Of a DNA stretch of 64,000 nt, positions 49,371-58,017 are shown piece after piece (position 1 is the stretch's first letter; the number at the start of each line of letters is the position of its first letter). The notes below the pieces were generated by a model that was not told where the DNA came from, did not search any database, and saw only the letters and a list, made by a program, of their open reading frames with translations. Location of the stretch: contig NZ_SBIV01000008.1 of NCBI RefSeq assembly GCF_004765795.1, positions 62,001 to 126,000 of the forward strand, given 5' to 3'. The position numbers and the translations under genes are program-made. Origin of the DNA: Halorussus marinus. GTDB taxonomy: Archaea > Halobacteriota > Halobacteria > Halobacteriales > Haladaptataceae.

Positions 49371-52303
49371 GCCGAAACTCACTCGACGACCAGACGACAG
49401 GCGAATCGGACCACGAGGAGCCGACCGACACCGCCCCGGACGTGGGCGACCCGCCCGGCGACCCGACGGAGTCGCCCGGCGTCTCCCGAAGGGGGTTCCT
49501 CGAAGGCCTCGGGGTCGCGTCGGTGCTCGGCCTCGGTAGCGCGGCGGCCGACGACGACCTGTTCCGGATGGACGGGCTGGAGACGGTCGAGGACCCGATC
49601 GGGGAGTACCCGTACCGCGACTGGGAGGACCTCTACCGCGAGGAGTGGGACTGGGACTCGGTCGCCCGCTCGACCCACAGCGTCAACTGCACCGGGAGTT
49701 GCTCGTGGAACGTCTACGTCAAGAACGGGCAGGTCTGGCGCGAGGAGCAGTCGGGCGACTACCCCCGATTCGACGAGAGCCTCCCGGACCCGAACCCCCG
49801 GGGCTGTCAGAAGGGGGCGTGTTACACCGACTACGTCAACGCCGACCAGCGCATCAAACACCCGCTCAAGCGGGTCGGCGAGCGCGGCGAGGGCAAGTGG
49901 CAGCGAGTCTCGTGGGACGAGGCGCTCACCGAGATCGCCGAGCACGTCGTCGACGAGGTGCAGGCGGGCCGGTACGACGCCATCTCGGGGTTCACGCCCA
50001 TCCCGGCGATGAGTCCGGTGTCGTTCGCCAGCGGCTCGCGGCTCGTCAATCTGCTCGGGGGCGTCTCTCACAGCTTCTACGACTGGTACTCGGACCTGCC
50101 GCCGGGCCAGCCCATCACCTGGGGCACCCAGACCGACAACGCAGAGAGCGCCGACTGGTACAACGCAGACTACATCGTGGCGTGGGGATCGAACATCAAC
50201 GTCACTCGCATCCCGGACGCGAAGTACTTCCTCGATGCGGGCTACGACGGCACCAAGCGTGTCGGCGTGTTCACCGACTACTCTCAGACCGCGATCCACA
50301 CAGACGAGTGGGTCAGCCCCGAGCCCGGCACCGACACCGCGCTCGCGCTCGGGATGGCTCGGACCATCGTCGACGAGGGGCTGTACGACGAGGCCCACCT
50401 CAAGGAGCAGACCGACATGCCCCTGCTGGTCCGTCAGGACACCGGGAAGTTCCTCCGGGCCAGCGACGTGCCGGGCGTCGAGACCGACGCCGACCGCCCG
50501 AAGTGGATGCTCCTGATGGTCGACGAGGACGGCGACCTCCGGGAGACGCCCGGCTCGCTGGGCGAGCGCGACGGCCAGACGGACTACTCGGCGAGCATCG
50601 AACTCGACTTCGACCCGCGACTCGACGCCGAGCGGACCGTCCGGACCGACGACGGCGAGGTCGAAGTCCGGACCGTCTGGAACGAGCTCCGCGAGGAGCT
50701 CGCGGAGTACGGCCCCGAGACCGTCCACGAGGAGACCGGCGTCGGCACCGACACGTACCAGCGGCTCGCCCGGGAGTTCGCCGAGGCCGAGAAGGCCAAG
50801 ATCATCCACGGCAAGGGCGTCAATGACTGGTACCACAACGACCTCGGCAACCGCGCGATCCAGCTCCTGGTGACCCTGACCGGCAACATGGGCGAGCAGG
50901 GAACCGGCCTCGACCACTACGTCGGCCAGGAGAAGATCTGGACGTTCGACGGGTGGAAGTCCCTGTCGTTCCCGACCGGGAGCGTCAGGGGCGTGCCGAC
51001 GACGCTGTGGACGTACTACCACGCCGGCATCCTCGACAACACCGACCCCGACACCGCCGCGAAGATCCGCGAAGCCGTCGACGAGGGGTGGATGCCGGTC
51101 TACCCCGCCGAGCGCGAGGACGGCTCGCGGCCCGACCCGACGACGATGTTCGTCTGGCGGGGCAACTACTTCAATCAGGCGAAGGGCAACGTCGCGGTCG
51201 AGGAGGAGCTGTGGCCGAAGCTCGACCTCGTGGTCGACATCAACTTCCGGATGGACTCGACGGCGATGTACAGCGACATCGTGCTCCCGACCGCGAGCCA
51301 CTACGAGAAACACGACCTCTCGATGACGGACATGCACACCTACGTGCACCCGTTCACGCCCGCGGTCGAGCCGCTGGGCGAGTCCAAGACCGACTGGCAA
51401 ATCTTCCGGGAGCTCGCCGAGAAGATTCAGGAAGTGGCGACCGAGCGGGGTGTCGAGCCGATCGCCGATCGGCAGTTCGACCGCGAGATCGACCTCCAAT
51501 CGATCCACGACGACTACGTCCGGGACTGGCAGACCGGCGAGGCGGGCGCGCTCGCCGAGGACCGAGCGGCCTGCGAGTACATCCTCGAAAACTCCGCCGA
51601 GACGAACCCCGACGGCACCGACGAGCAGATCGAGTTCGCCGACACCGTCGAACAGCCCCAGCGCCTGCTGGAGGCCGGCGACCACTGGACCTCCGACATC
51701 GAAGAGGGGGAGGCCTACGCGCCGTGGCAGGACTTCGTGCAGGAGAAGAACCCGTGGCCGACGGTCACCGGGCGCCAGCAGTACTACATCGACCACGACT
51801 GGTTCCTCGAACTCGACGAGCAGCTGCCGACCCACAAGGAGGGGCCGACGAACACCGGCGGCGACTACCCGATGGAGTACAACACGCCCCACGGCAGGTG
51901 GGCGATCCACTCGACGTGGCGCGACAGCGAGAAGATGCTCCGGCTCCAGCGGGGCGAGCCCGTCGTCTACCTCCACCCGGAGGACGCCGCCGAGCGCGGC
52001 ATCGAGGACGGCGACACCGTCGAGGTGTTCAACGACCTCGGGAGCGTCGAGGTCCAGGCGAAGCTCTACCCGTCCGGGGAACCCGGCACCGTCCGGCACT
52101 TCTTCTCGTGGGAGAAGTTCCAGTACGACAGCCGGAACAACTTCAACACGCTCGTCCCGATGTACATGAAGCCGACCCAGCTGGTCCAGTACCCCGAGGA
52201 GTCGGGCGAACACCTCTACTTCTTCCCCAACTACTGGGGGCCGACCGGGGTCAACAGCGACGTCCGGGTCGACGTGCGCAAGCCGGGAGGTGACGGCGAA
52301 TGA
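49367..52303 (+). CDS. narG: respiratory nitrate reductase catalytic subunit
   Basis: The 978-residue Mo-bisMGD enzyme has a Tat signal (SRRGFLEGLGVASVLGLGSAAA, RR at 41-42), so it faces outward. The FS0 cluster ligands are H104, C108, C112 and C147 (HSVNCTGSC and PRGCQKGAC). The Mo ligand is Asp239 in SHSFYDWYSDLPPGQP. Nitrate reductase landmarks ESADWYNADYIVAWGSN and NYFNQAKGN follow. It reduces nitrate to nitrite. It overlaps narH by four bases. Outward-facing NarG with Rieske/cytochrome b is the known archaeal arrangement. Confidence 0.96.
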   Translation: MSRNSLDDQTTGESDHEEPTDTAPDVGDPPGDPTESPGVSRRGFLEGLGVASVLGLGSAAADDDLFRMDGLETVEDPIGEYPYRDWEDLYREEWDWDSVARSTHSVNCTGSCSWNVYVKNGQVWREEQSGDYPRFDESLPDPNPRGCQKGACYTDYVNADQRIKHPLKRVGERGEGKWQRVSWDEALTEIAEHVVDEVQAGRYDAISGFTPIPAMSPVSFASGSRLVNLLGGVSHSFYDWYSDLPPGQPITWGTQTDNAESADWYNADYIVAWGSNINVTRIPDAKYFLDAGYDGTKRVGVFTDYSQTAIHTDEWVSPEPGTDTALALGMARTIVDEGLYDEAHLKEQTDMPLLVRQDTGKFLRASDVPGVETDADRPKWMLLMVDEDGDLRETPGSLGERDGQTDYSASIELDFDPRLDAERTVRTDDGEVEVRTVWNELREELAEYGPETVHEETGVGTDTYQRLAREFAEAEKAKIIHGKGVNDWYHNDLGNRAIQLLVTLTGNMGEQGTGLDHYVGQEKIWTFDGWKSLSFPTGSVRGVPTTLWTYYHAGILDNTDPDTAAKIREAVDEGWMPVYPAEREDGSRPDPTTMFVWRGNYFNQAKGNVAVEEELWPKLDLVVDINFRMDSTAMYSDIVLPTASHYEKHDLSMTDMHTYVHPFTPAVEPLGESKTDWQIFRELAEKIQEVATERGVEPIADRQFDREIDLQSIHDDYVRDWQTGEAGALAEDRAACEYILENSAETNPDGTDEQIEFADTVEQPQRLLEAGDHWTSDIEEGEAYAPWQDFVQEKNPWPTVTGRQQYYIDHDWFLELDEQLPTHKEGPTNTGGDYPMEYNTPHGRWAIHSTWRDSEKMLRLQRGEPVVYLHPEDAAERGIEDGDTVEVFNDLGSVEVQAKLYPSGEPGTVRHFFSWEKFQYDSRNNFNTLVPMYMKPTQLVQYPEESGEHLYFFPNYWGPTGVNSDVRVDVRKPGGDGE

Positions 52304-53376
52304 GCAGTCAGGACACCACGACCGCCGCCGGCGAGGGCGAGTCCGTCGACCTCGCCGACGGGGTCGACCACCAGGTCGCGATGGTGATGGACCTCAACAA
52401 GTGCATCGGATGCCAGACGTGTACGGTCGCGTGCAAGTCGCTGTGGACCGAGGGCGGGGGTCGCGACTACATGTACTGGAACAACGTCGAGACCAAGCCC
52501 GGCGAGGGCTACCCCCGCGGCTGGGAGGAGTCGGGCGGCGGCTGGCAGTCGTCCGACCACAGCGAGCGCAGTCCCGGCGAGATCCCCGACAAGGAAGACT
52601 ACGGCGAGTCGTGGGAGTTCAACCACGAGGAGATCATGTACGAGGGCGGCGACCAGCCGCTCCGGCCCCAGTCGGACCCCGAGTGGGGCCCCAACTGGGA
52701 CGAGGACCAGGGCGCCGGCGAGTACCCCAACTCCTACTACTTCTACCTCCCGCGCATCTGCAACCACTGCACCCACCCCTCGTGCGTCGAGGCCTGCCCC
52801 AGAAAGGCGATCTACAAGCGCGAGGAGGACGGCATCGTCCTGATCGACCAGGAGCGGTGTCGGGGGTACCGCTACTGCGTCGAGGGGTGTCCGTACAAGA
52901 AAGTCTACTACAACGCGGCCCAGAAGACCTCCGAGAAGTGCGTCTTCTGCTACCCGCGGCTCGAAGGCGAGGGCCCCGAGGGCGAGACGTTCGCGCCGGC
53001 CTGCGCCGAGGAGTGTCCGCCACAGCTCCGGCTCGTGGGTTTCCTCGACGACGAGCAGGGCCCGATCTACAAGCTGGTCGAGGAGTACGAGGTCGCCCTG
53101 CCGCTCCACCCCGAGTACCGGACTCAGCCCAACGTCTACTACATCCCGCCGTTCGCACCGCCCCAGCACTCCGAGGACGGCGAGACGATCGACGTCGACC
53201 GCATCCCTCGGACGTACCTCGAAGAGCTGTTCGGCGAGCGCGTCCACGACGCGCTCGATACGATCGAGCGCGAGCGCGATAAGGTCGATCGGGGCGGCGA
53301 CAGCGAACTGCTCGACATGCTGACCGACACCAACCCCGCGCGCAAGTACCGACTGGAGGTGTTCGACGATGCGTGA
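52300..53376 (+). CDS. narH: respiratory nitrate reductase iron-sulfur subunit
   Basis: The 358-residue protein has four ferredoxin-like Cys groups: NKCIGCQTCTVACKSLW (35-51), CNHCTHPSCVEACPRKAIY, CRGYRYCVEGCPYKKVYY and CVFCYPRLE with CAEECPPQ. They carry three [4Fe-4S] and one [3Fe-4S] cluster. The tryptophan in CRGYRY-CVEGC replaces a Cys in the usual [3Fe-4S] manner (here Tyr). It bridges cytochrome b/Rieske electrons to NarG. The last bases are duplicated just downstream (53355-53371 and 53407-53423). Confidence 0.94.
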   Translation: MSSQDTTTAAGEGESVDLADGVDHQVAMVMDLNKCIGCQTCTVACKSLWTEGGGRDYMYWNNVETKPGEGYPRGWEESGGGWQSSDHSERSPGEIPDKEDYGESWEFNHEEIMYEGGDQPLRPQSDPEWGPNWDEDQGAGEYPNSYYFYLPRICNHCTHPSCVEACPRKAIYKREEDGIVLIDQERCRGYRYCVEGCPYKKVYYNAAQKTSEKCVFCYPRLEGEGPEGETFAPACAEECPPQLRLVGFLDDEQGPIYKLVEEYEVALPLHPEYRTQPNVYYIPPFAPPQHSEDGETIDVDRIPRTYLEELFGERVHDALDTIERERDKVDRGGDSELLDMLTDTNPARKYRLEVFDDA

Positions 53377-53423
53377 GCAGCGTCGGACTCGCCGGACCGT
53401 CGGTCCGGAGGTGTTCGACGATG
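53355..53423 (+). repeat. direct repeat of the narH 3' end supplying a second SD-ATG module
   Basis: GGAGGTGTTCGACGATG occurs at 53355-53371 (end of narH) and again at 53407-53423 (start of the next gene), 52 bases apart. Each copy offers GGAGG nine bases before an ATG. The first ATG (53369) opens a 19-codon frame that ends inside the second copy with the same EVFDD peptide as NarH. The second ATG (53421) is the real start of the gamma-like subunit. A local duplication is the simplest explanation. Confidence 0.75.
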
Positions 53424-54248
53424 GCTGAGGACCGCCTCCTCGCGGTCTGGGCGGCGCTCGCCTGCCTGCTCGTGGTGACGGGCGCGCTCGCGCCGACGCT
53501 GGCGTCGGCCCGCCCCGCGAACCAGATCCCGGTCGAGTCGGTCCGGGCCGACGAGAACCCCCAGCGGCCGACCGGCGAGGCGTGGGACGCCGTGCCCGCC
53601 GTCGAGGTGCCGATGACCAGCGCCCCGAGCGGACTGCCGAACGCCGACGAGACGTCGATCGAGGGGATTCGGGTCCAGTCGGCCGAGTCCGACGGTCGAT
53701 TCTACCTCCGACTGTCGTGGGCCGACGAGACGGCCGACCTGAACGCCTCGGCCCCCCGGGAGTTCGCCGACGCGGTCGCGGTGCAGGTGCCGGCCAACAC
53801 CAGCGTCCGCCCGCCGATCGCGATGGGTAGCACCCGCAACCCGGTCAACGTCTGGTACTGGCGGGGCGACGCCGGGACCGAGGAGCTGTTGGCCGGGGGC
53901 GCGGGGACCACGACCCCCTTCGAGCGGCCCGCGGTGAACGCCTCGGCGACCCACGACGACGGGCGCTGGACGGTCGTGCTCTCGCGGCCGACCGCGGCCG
54001 ACGCCGCCAACAGGACCACGCTGGCGGTCGAGCGCGACGTCGACGTGTCGTTCGCGGCGTGGAACGGCTCGGAGATGGAGCGGTCGGGGCGGAAGTCGGT
54101 CAGCGAGTGGTACCACTTCCGGCTCGGCCCCGGCCCGCAGGGCCCGCCCTACGAGTCGATCCTGTGGACGATCGCGGGGCTCGCCATCGTCGGCGTCTCG
54201 CTGGTGACGATCCAGGCGGTCCGGAACACCGGAGGTGGAGCCGAATGA
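53421..54248 (+). CDS. nar operon heme-binding gamma-like subunit (ethylbenzene dehydrogenase/DMSO reductase gamma type)
   Basis: From the ATG at 53421 the protein has 275 residues. A GTG at 53373 would add 16, but the GGAGG nine bases before the ATG decides. It has an N-terminal signal (LLAVWAALACLLVVTGALAPTLASA). A beta-sandwich typical of EbdC-like heme b subunits follows (EAWDAVPAVEVPMTSAP, FYLRLSWADETADLN, WTVVLSRPTAAD and DVSFAAWNGSEMERSGRKSVSEWYHF), and a C-terminal membrane helix. The Met in EVPMTSAP could be a heme axial ligand. Position 7 in the operon matches the frame between narH and narJ in Haloferax. Confidence 0.78.
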   Translation: MAEDRLLAVWAALACLLVVTGALAPTLASARPANQIPVESVRADENPQRPTGEAWDAVPAVEVPMTSAPSGLPNADETSIEGIRVQSAESDGRFYLRLSWADETADLNASAPREFADAVAVQVPANTSVRPPIAMGSTRNPVNVWYWRGDAGTEELLAGGAGTTTPFERPAVNASATHDDGRWTVVLSRPTAADAANRTTLAVERDVDVSFAAWNGSEMERSGRKSVSEWYHFRLGPGPQGPPYESILWTIAGLAIVGVSLVTIQAVRNTGGGAE

Positions 54249-54958
54249 CCGCCGACGCTCGCGAGGACCCACCGGTCGATACCGACCGCCTCGGCGCCGA
54301 CGACCTCGACCGCCGGGCGGCCGCCCGCGGCGGGCTCTACGGGCTGCTCGCCACGCTGTTCGACGAGCCCGACGAGGCGACGTACGCCCGGCTGGCGGCC
54401 GGCGACGTCGACGAGACCTGCCGGGCGCTGGTCAAGGCCTCGGGGCTCGCGGTCGACTCGCCGGACCTCACCGTCGCCGAGGACCGCGAGACGCTGTGTG
54501 CCCGGTTCAACGACCTGTTCACCGTCGGCTACGCCGAGTACGAGGACCGGACCGATGGGTCGCTCGACAGCGAGGGGCCGCCGGTGTCGCTGTACGAGAC
54601 CGCCTACCGCCCCGAGGCGTCGTGGAACGACGTGAACCTCGATCTGGCGCGGGCGTACGACTACTTCGGGCTCGACGTCGACGAGTCGGCCCGCGACAAC
54701 CACGACTACCTCCCGTACCAGCTCGAGTTCGCGGGCTACCTCGCGCGCCGGGAGGCCGAGTCGTCGACGGACGCCGCGCGGGCCCGGCTCGACCTCCACG
54801 ACCGCCACCTCCACGTCGTCGCGGGCGGCCTGGCCGACCGGCTGGCCGAGGAGTCCGGGACGAGCATCTACGGCGAACTCGCCGGCTTCCTCGACCGGCT
54901 GGTGACCGCCGATCAGGCCGCGCTCGCCGATCGTTTCGAAGGGGGTGACCCCGAGTGA
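54245..54958 (+). CDS. narJ: nitrate reductase maturation chaperone (TorD/NarJ family)
   Basis: The 237-residue helical protein (ATG overlapping the previous stop) has the TorD/DmsD-like core: ARGGLYGLLATLFDEPDEATYARLAAG, a middle ARFNDLFTVGYAEYED, then VSLYETAYRPEASWNDVNLDLARAYDYFGLDVD and HDYLPYQLEFAGYLARREA. These chaperones bind the Tat signal of the apo molybdoenzyme (here NarG) and promote cofactor insertion before export. Confidence 0.87.
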   Translation: MTADAREDPPVDTDRLGADDLDRRAAARGGLYGLLATLFDEPDEATYARLAAGDVDETCRALVKASGLAVDSPDLTVAEDRETLCARFNDLFTVGYAEYEDRTDGSLDSEGPPVSLYETAYRPEASWNDVNLDLARAYDYFGLDVDESARDNHDYLPYQLEFAGYLARREAESSTDAARARLDLHDRHLHVVAGGLADRLAEESGTSIYGELAGFLDRLVTADQAALADRFEGGDPE

Positions 54959-55851
54959 GCCGCCGTCGAGCCGAGCGGACGGCCCGAACGCCCGGCGATC
55001 GCCTCGGGGCGCGTCTGGCGGGGCTCTCGGCGGTCGTGCCGGTCTCGCCCCGCGTCGTCGCCGGACTGCTCGCGGTCGTCCCGGTCGCCGGAGCGACGCT
55101 GTACCGGGTCGCGCACAACGCCCCCGGACCGGTGCCGGCCGGGGTCGCCGAACTCGCCGCCGTCGGGCTCCCGACGGCGGTCGCGGGCCCGGCGGTGGCG
55201 GCGCTAGTGCTCGCGGCGCTCGCCGACGCGCCCGGCGAGCGGGTCGGCCTCGCGTTCGCCGGCGGGTTCGGACTGCTCGCGATCGCGTCGCCGGCGGCGT
55301 GGTACCCCGCCGCGGCCGGAACCGTCTGTGGCGGCGCGCTCGCTGTCGCGGAGCGTGCGCGCCGCCTCGGGGCTGACGCGAGCCTGCGGAGGGCTTGCCG
55401 GGTCGGCGTCGGCGCCGTCCTCGCGACCGGCGTCGGCGTCTCGCTCGCGGCGAGCGCGGGCGTCGCGCCGGCGACGCTCCGTCCGATCGGGTCGGTCGCG
55501 GCGCTGGTCGGGATCGGTCTGACCCCCGCGCTCGTCGGCTGGGACCGGGCGAGCCTGGCGGCCGGCGCGCTCGCGGGCGGCCTGACGTTCGGGCTCGCGA
55601 CGAGCGCCCCCTACGTCGCCGGGGCGGTGATGCTCGTCGGCGGCGGGGTCGTCGACGCGCCGCTCGGGCTCGTCGCGTTCGCGGTCGCCGGCGGCGTCGC
55701 CGGGATCGTCCGCGGGGGTCGGCGCCGCAGGCCCGACCGCTCGCTCGGGGCCGGACTGGTGGTCGCGGCCGGCGTCCCGGGAACGCTGCTCGGGGCGCTC
55801 GGCGTCGTCGTCGCGCTCGCGCTGCTCGCAGACGGGGGTGAGTCTGCGTGA
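54955..55851 (+). CDS. multi-spanning membrane protein of the nar operon, function unknown
   Basis: The 298-residue protein from the GTG at 54955 has a basic N-terminus (SRRRAERTARTPGDRLGARLAG) and about eight Ala/Val/Gly-rich hydrophobic helices. A short basic loop (RGGRRRRPDRS) precedes the last helix. No cofactor ligands or transporter motif stand out. It is translationally coupled to narJ and to the following HEAT gene by GTGA overlaps, so it belongs to nitrate respiration. It could be a membrane assembly factor. It is not NarK-like. Confidence 0.68.
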   Translation: MSRRRAERTARTPGDRLGARLAGLSAVVPVSPRVVAGLLAVVPVAGATLYRVAHNAPGPVPAGVAELAAVGLPTAVAGPAVAALVLAALADAPGERVGLAFAGGFGLLAIASPAAWYPAAAGTVCGGALAVAERARRLGADASLRRACRVGVGAVLATGVGVSLAASAGVAPATLRPIGSVAALVGIGLTPALVGWDRASLAAGALAGGLTFGLATSAPYVAGAVMLVGGGVVDAPLGLVAFAVAGGVAGIVRGGRRRRPDRSLGAGLVVAAGVPGTLLGALGVVVALALLADGGESA

Positions 55852-56675
55852 GAGACGAGGAGGCGACCGACGGCCCGCCGGACCCGCAACTCGACCCCGA
55901 GCGGAGCCCCGGGTTCGACGCCGAGCCCGCGGGGCTCGAAGACATCGAGGTCGATCGGGACGTGACCATCGGCGAGGCAACGCCCGCGGAGCTCGCGGCC
56001 AGCGACACCGAGCCGGTCGCCGACGACGAGGTGGCCGATCTGCTCGACTCGCTCGCCGGCGACGAGGTCGTCGAGCGCCGGCGGGCCGCGCTGGCGCTCG
56101 CGGACCGCGAGCCGGCTCCAGCGATCGTCGAGGCGGTGTCGGCGGCCGCGAGGACCGACGACGACGCCGAAGTCCGGCAGTTCGCGGTCGAGGCGCTCGC
56201 GAAGCTCGGCGGGTCGGTCGCGGCCGAGACCGCGCTCGCGCTGACCGACGATCCCGAGCCGTGGGTCCGGGCGGAAGCGGTCGTCGCGCTCGATCGGCTC
56301 GATCGGGCGGCCCACGAGCCCGCCATCGAGGCGGCGCTCGACGACGACCACCACGCGGTCCGGCGGAACGCCGCGGTGTCGCTGTTCAAGCGCCGCGGCG
56401 AGGGCGCGCTGTCGGTCCTGCTCGGGCTGGTCGACGATCCGAGCGAGCGGGTCCGCGAGTGGGCCGCCCACCTGCTCGGCGGCATCGACGACGAGCGGGC
56501 CGAGGAGGCGCTGGCCCGACTCGCCGACGACGAAAGCGACATCGTCCGGAAGACGGCCGCCCGCGCACGCGAGGTCGACGCGGGTAGCTTCCGCCGGCAG
56601 TTCACCGGCGCACTCGAGGAGACCGATCGGACGCTCCCGGGCGAGGACGACCTCAACCGAACCCCGAACCTCTGA
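55848..56675 (+). CDS. HEAT-repeat protein of the nar operon
   Basis: The 275-residue acidic protein from the GTG at 55848 has no signal. Its middle is built of about five PBS-lyase-type HEAT repeats (RRAALALADREPAPAIVEAV, DDAEVRQFAVEALAKLGG, DPEPWVRAEAVVALDRL, DDHHAVRRNAAVSLFKR, DPSERVREWAAHLLGGI), preceded by an acidic 60-residue tail. Such cytosolic scaffolds hold partners together. Here it may serve cofactor assembly of NarGH. It ends two bases before the Mrp-fusion gene. Confidence 0.78.
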   Translation: MRDEEATDGPPDPQLDPERSPGFDAEPAGLEDIEVDRDVTIGEATPAELAASDTEPVADDEVADLLDSLAGDEVVERRRAALALADREPAPAIVEAVSAAARTDDDAEVRQFAVEALAKLGGSVAAETALALTDDPEPWVRAEAVVALDRLDRAAHEPAIEAALDDDHHAVRRNAAVSLFKRRGEGALSVLLGLVDDPSERVREWAAHLLGGIDDERAEEALARLADDESDIVRKTAARAREVDAGSFRRQFTGALEETDRTLPGEDDLNRTPNL

Positions 56676-56677
56676 CA

Positions 56678-58006
56678 ATGACCGAGACCCCATCCACCGA
56701 CCGCAACCGACCGAAGCCGCCCCAAGACGACTCGGACGAGACGCGACGAGACCCGCCCGACGACGCCTCGCTCGAAGACCGGGTCGAGGCCGCGCTCCGG
56801 GCGGTCAGGGACCCGGACGCCGACGTGACCGTCTTCGAAGCTGGACTGATCGAGTCGATCGACGTCGACGGGCGGGCGGCGACCGTCGAGGCCGCGGTCA
56901 CCGAGTTCGACGAGTCGAGCGCGACCGCCGCGATGGAGGCGATGCTCCGGGCGGTCAGGGAGGTCCCCGGCGTCGAGAGCGCTCACGTCGAGCCGGTCGC
57001 GCCGACCGGCGACGACCGGACCGGCGGGGTCGCGGAGTTCGACACGGTGATCGCGGTCGCGAGCGCGAAGGGCGGGGTCGGTAAGTCGACCGTCTCGACC
57101 GGCCTCGCGTGCGCGCTCGCGGCCGACCGGCCGACCGGACTGTTCGACGCCGACATCCACGGGCCGAACGTGCCGTCGCTGCTCGAGGTCTCGGGCCCCG
57201 TCCGATCCGATCAGGCGGGCCGCCCGCTCCCGGTGGAGGCGTCGGGGCCGGACGCCGACCTCGACGTGATGAGCGTCGGCCTGATGGAGTCGGGCGCGCC
57301 GCTGGCGTGGCGGGGCGCGATGGCTCACGACGCGCTGACCGAACTGTTCGAGGACACCGCGTGGCGTGCCGACGACACGCTCGTCCTCGACCTGCCGCCG
57401 GGGACCGGCGACGTGGTGCTCACCACCCTGCAGGAGGTGCCGGTCGACGGGGTCGTGGTCGTGACGACTACCTTCCCCGCGAGCCTCGACGACACCGCCC
57501 GGAGCGTCGAACTGTTCCGCGACAACGACGTGCCGGTGCTCGGGGCGGTCGTCAACATGGGCGGGTTCACCTGTCCGACGTGCGGTGACGACCACGACCT
57601 CTTCCCCGGAAGCTCGCCTGCAGAGACGCTGTCTGCGCCCGTCCTCGCCGAGCTTCCGTTCGCGACCGAGTTCCAGGAGACGCCGGTGCCCGGCGAGCCG
57701 ATCGCCGAGTTGGCCGGGGTCGCCGAGTCGGTCGCCGACGCCGCCGCGACCGCGTGGGACCCAGATCCGCCGGACGGCGCCCTCGACATCCGCGGGGACT
57801 CTCCGGAGCGGCGCCGCGAGCGCGTCGCCGAGCGCTTCGAGGCGCTCGACAGCGGCGAGACGTTCGCGCTCGTCAGCGACCGCGATCCCGCGCCGGTCAG
57901 AGAGTATCTCGCCGAGGTGACCGACAGCCGACCCTCCGATATCGAGGGGTTCGAGGTCGAACGCCGGACCCCCGACGACTGGGTGCTCACCGCCACCCGC
58001 CCGTGA
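56678..58006 (+). CDS. DUF59-Mrp/NBP35-DUF2249 fusion ATPase (Fe-S carrier) of the nar operon
   Basis: The 442-residue protein has an N-terminal MIP18/DUF59-like domain (about 31-106). A deviant Walker A ASAKGGVGKST (128-138) opens an Mrp/ApbC P-loop domain with FDADIHGPNVPSLL, LDLPPGTGDVVLT and the bridging FTCPTC (C299, C302) that holds a [4Fe-4S] cluster at the dimer interface. A C-terminal DUF2249 domain (about 366-440, LDIRGDSPERRRERVAERFEALDSGE and DDWVLTATRP) completes it. It probably delivers Fe-S clusters to NarH/NarG. DUF2249 is otherwise found with NO/nitrite-response proteins. It is the last gene of the operon. Confidence 0.85.
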   Translation: MTETPSTDRNRPKPPQDDSDETRRDPPDDASLEDRVEAALRAVRDPDADVTVFEAGLIESIDVDGRAATVEAAVTEFDESSATAAMEAMLRAVREVPGVESAHVEPVAPTGDDRTGGVAEFDTVIAVASAKGGVGKSTVSTGLACALAADRPTGLFDADIHGPNVPSLLEVSGPVRSDQAGRPLPVEASGPDADLDVMSVGLMESGAPLAWRGAMAHDALTELFEDTAWRADDTLVLDLPPGTGDVVLTTLQEVPVDGVVVVTTTFPASLDDTARSVELFRDNDVPVLGAVVNMGGFTCPTCGDDHDLFPGSSPAETLSAPVLAELPFATEFQETPVPGEPIAELAGVAESVADAAATAWDPDPPDGALDIRGDSPERRRERVAERFEALDSGETFALVSDRDPAPVREYLAEVTDSRPSDIEGFEVERRTPDDWVLTATRP

Positions 58007-58017
58007 CCGAGCCGGGG

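Noticed and set aside
49379-52213. 944-codon minus-strand frame opposite narG
   Set aside because: It is the complement of a clear narG and reads as low-complexity Val/Leu/Arg/Asp sequence with no signal or motif.
53373-53420. GTG at 53373 as the start of the gamma-like subunit
   Set aside because: It forms a GTGA overlap with narH, but the ATG at 53421 has GGAGG nine bases upstream and directly precedes the signal peptide, so the extra 16 residues are unlikely.
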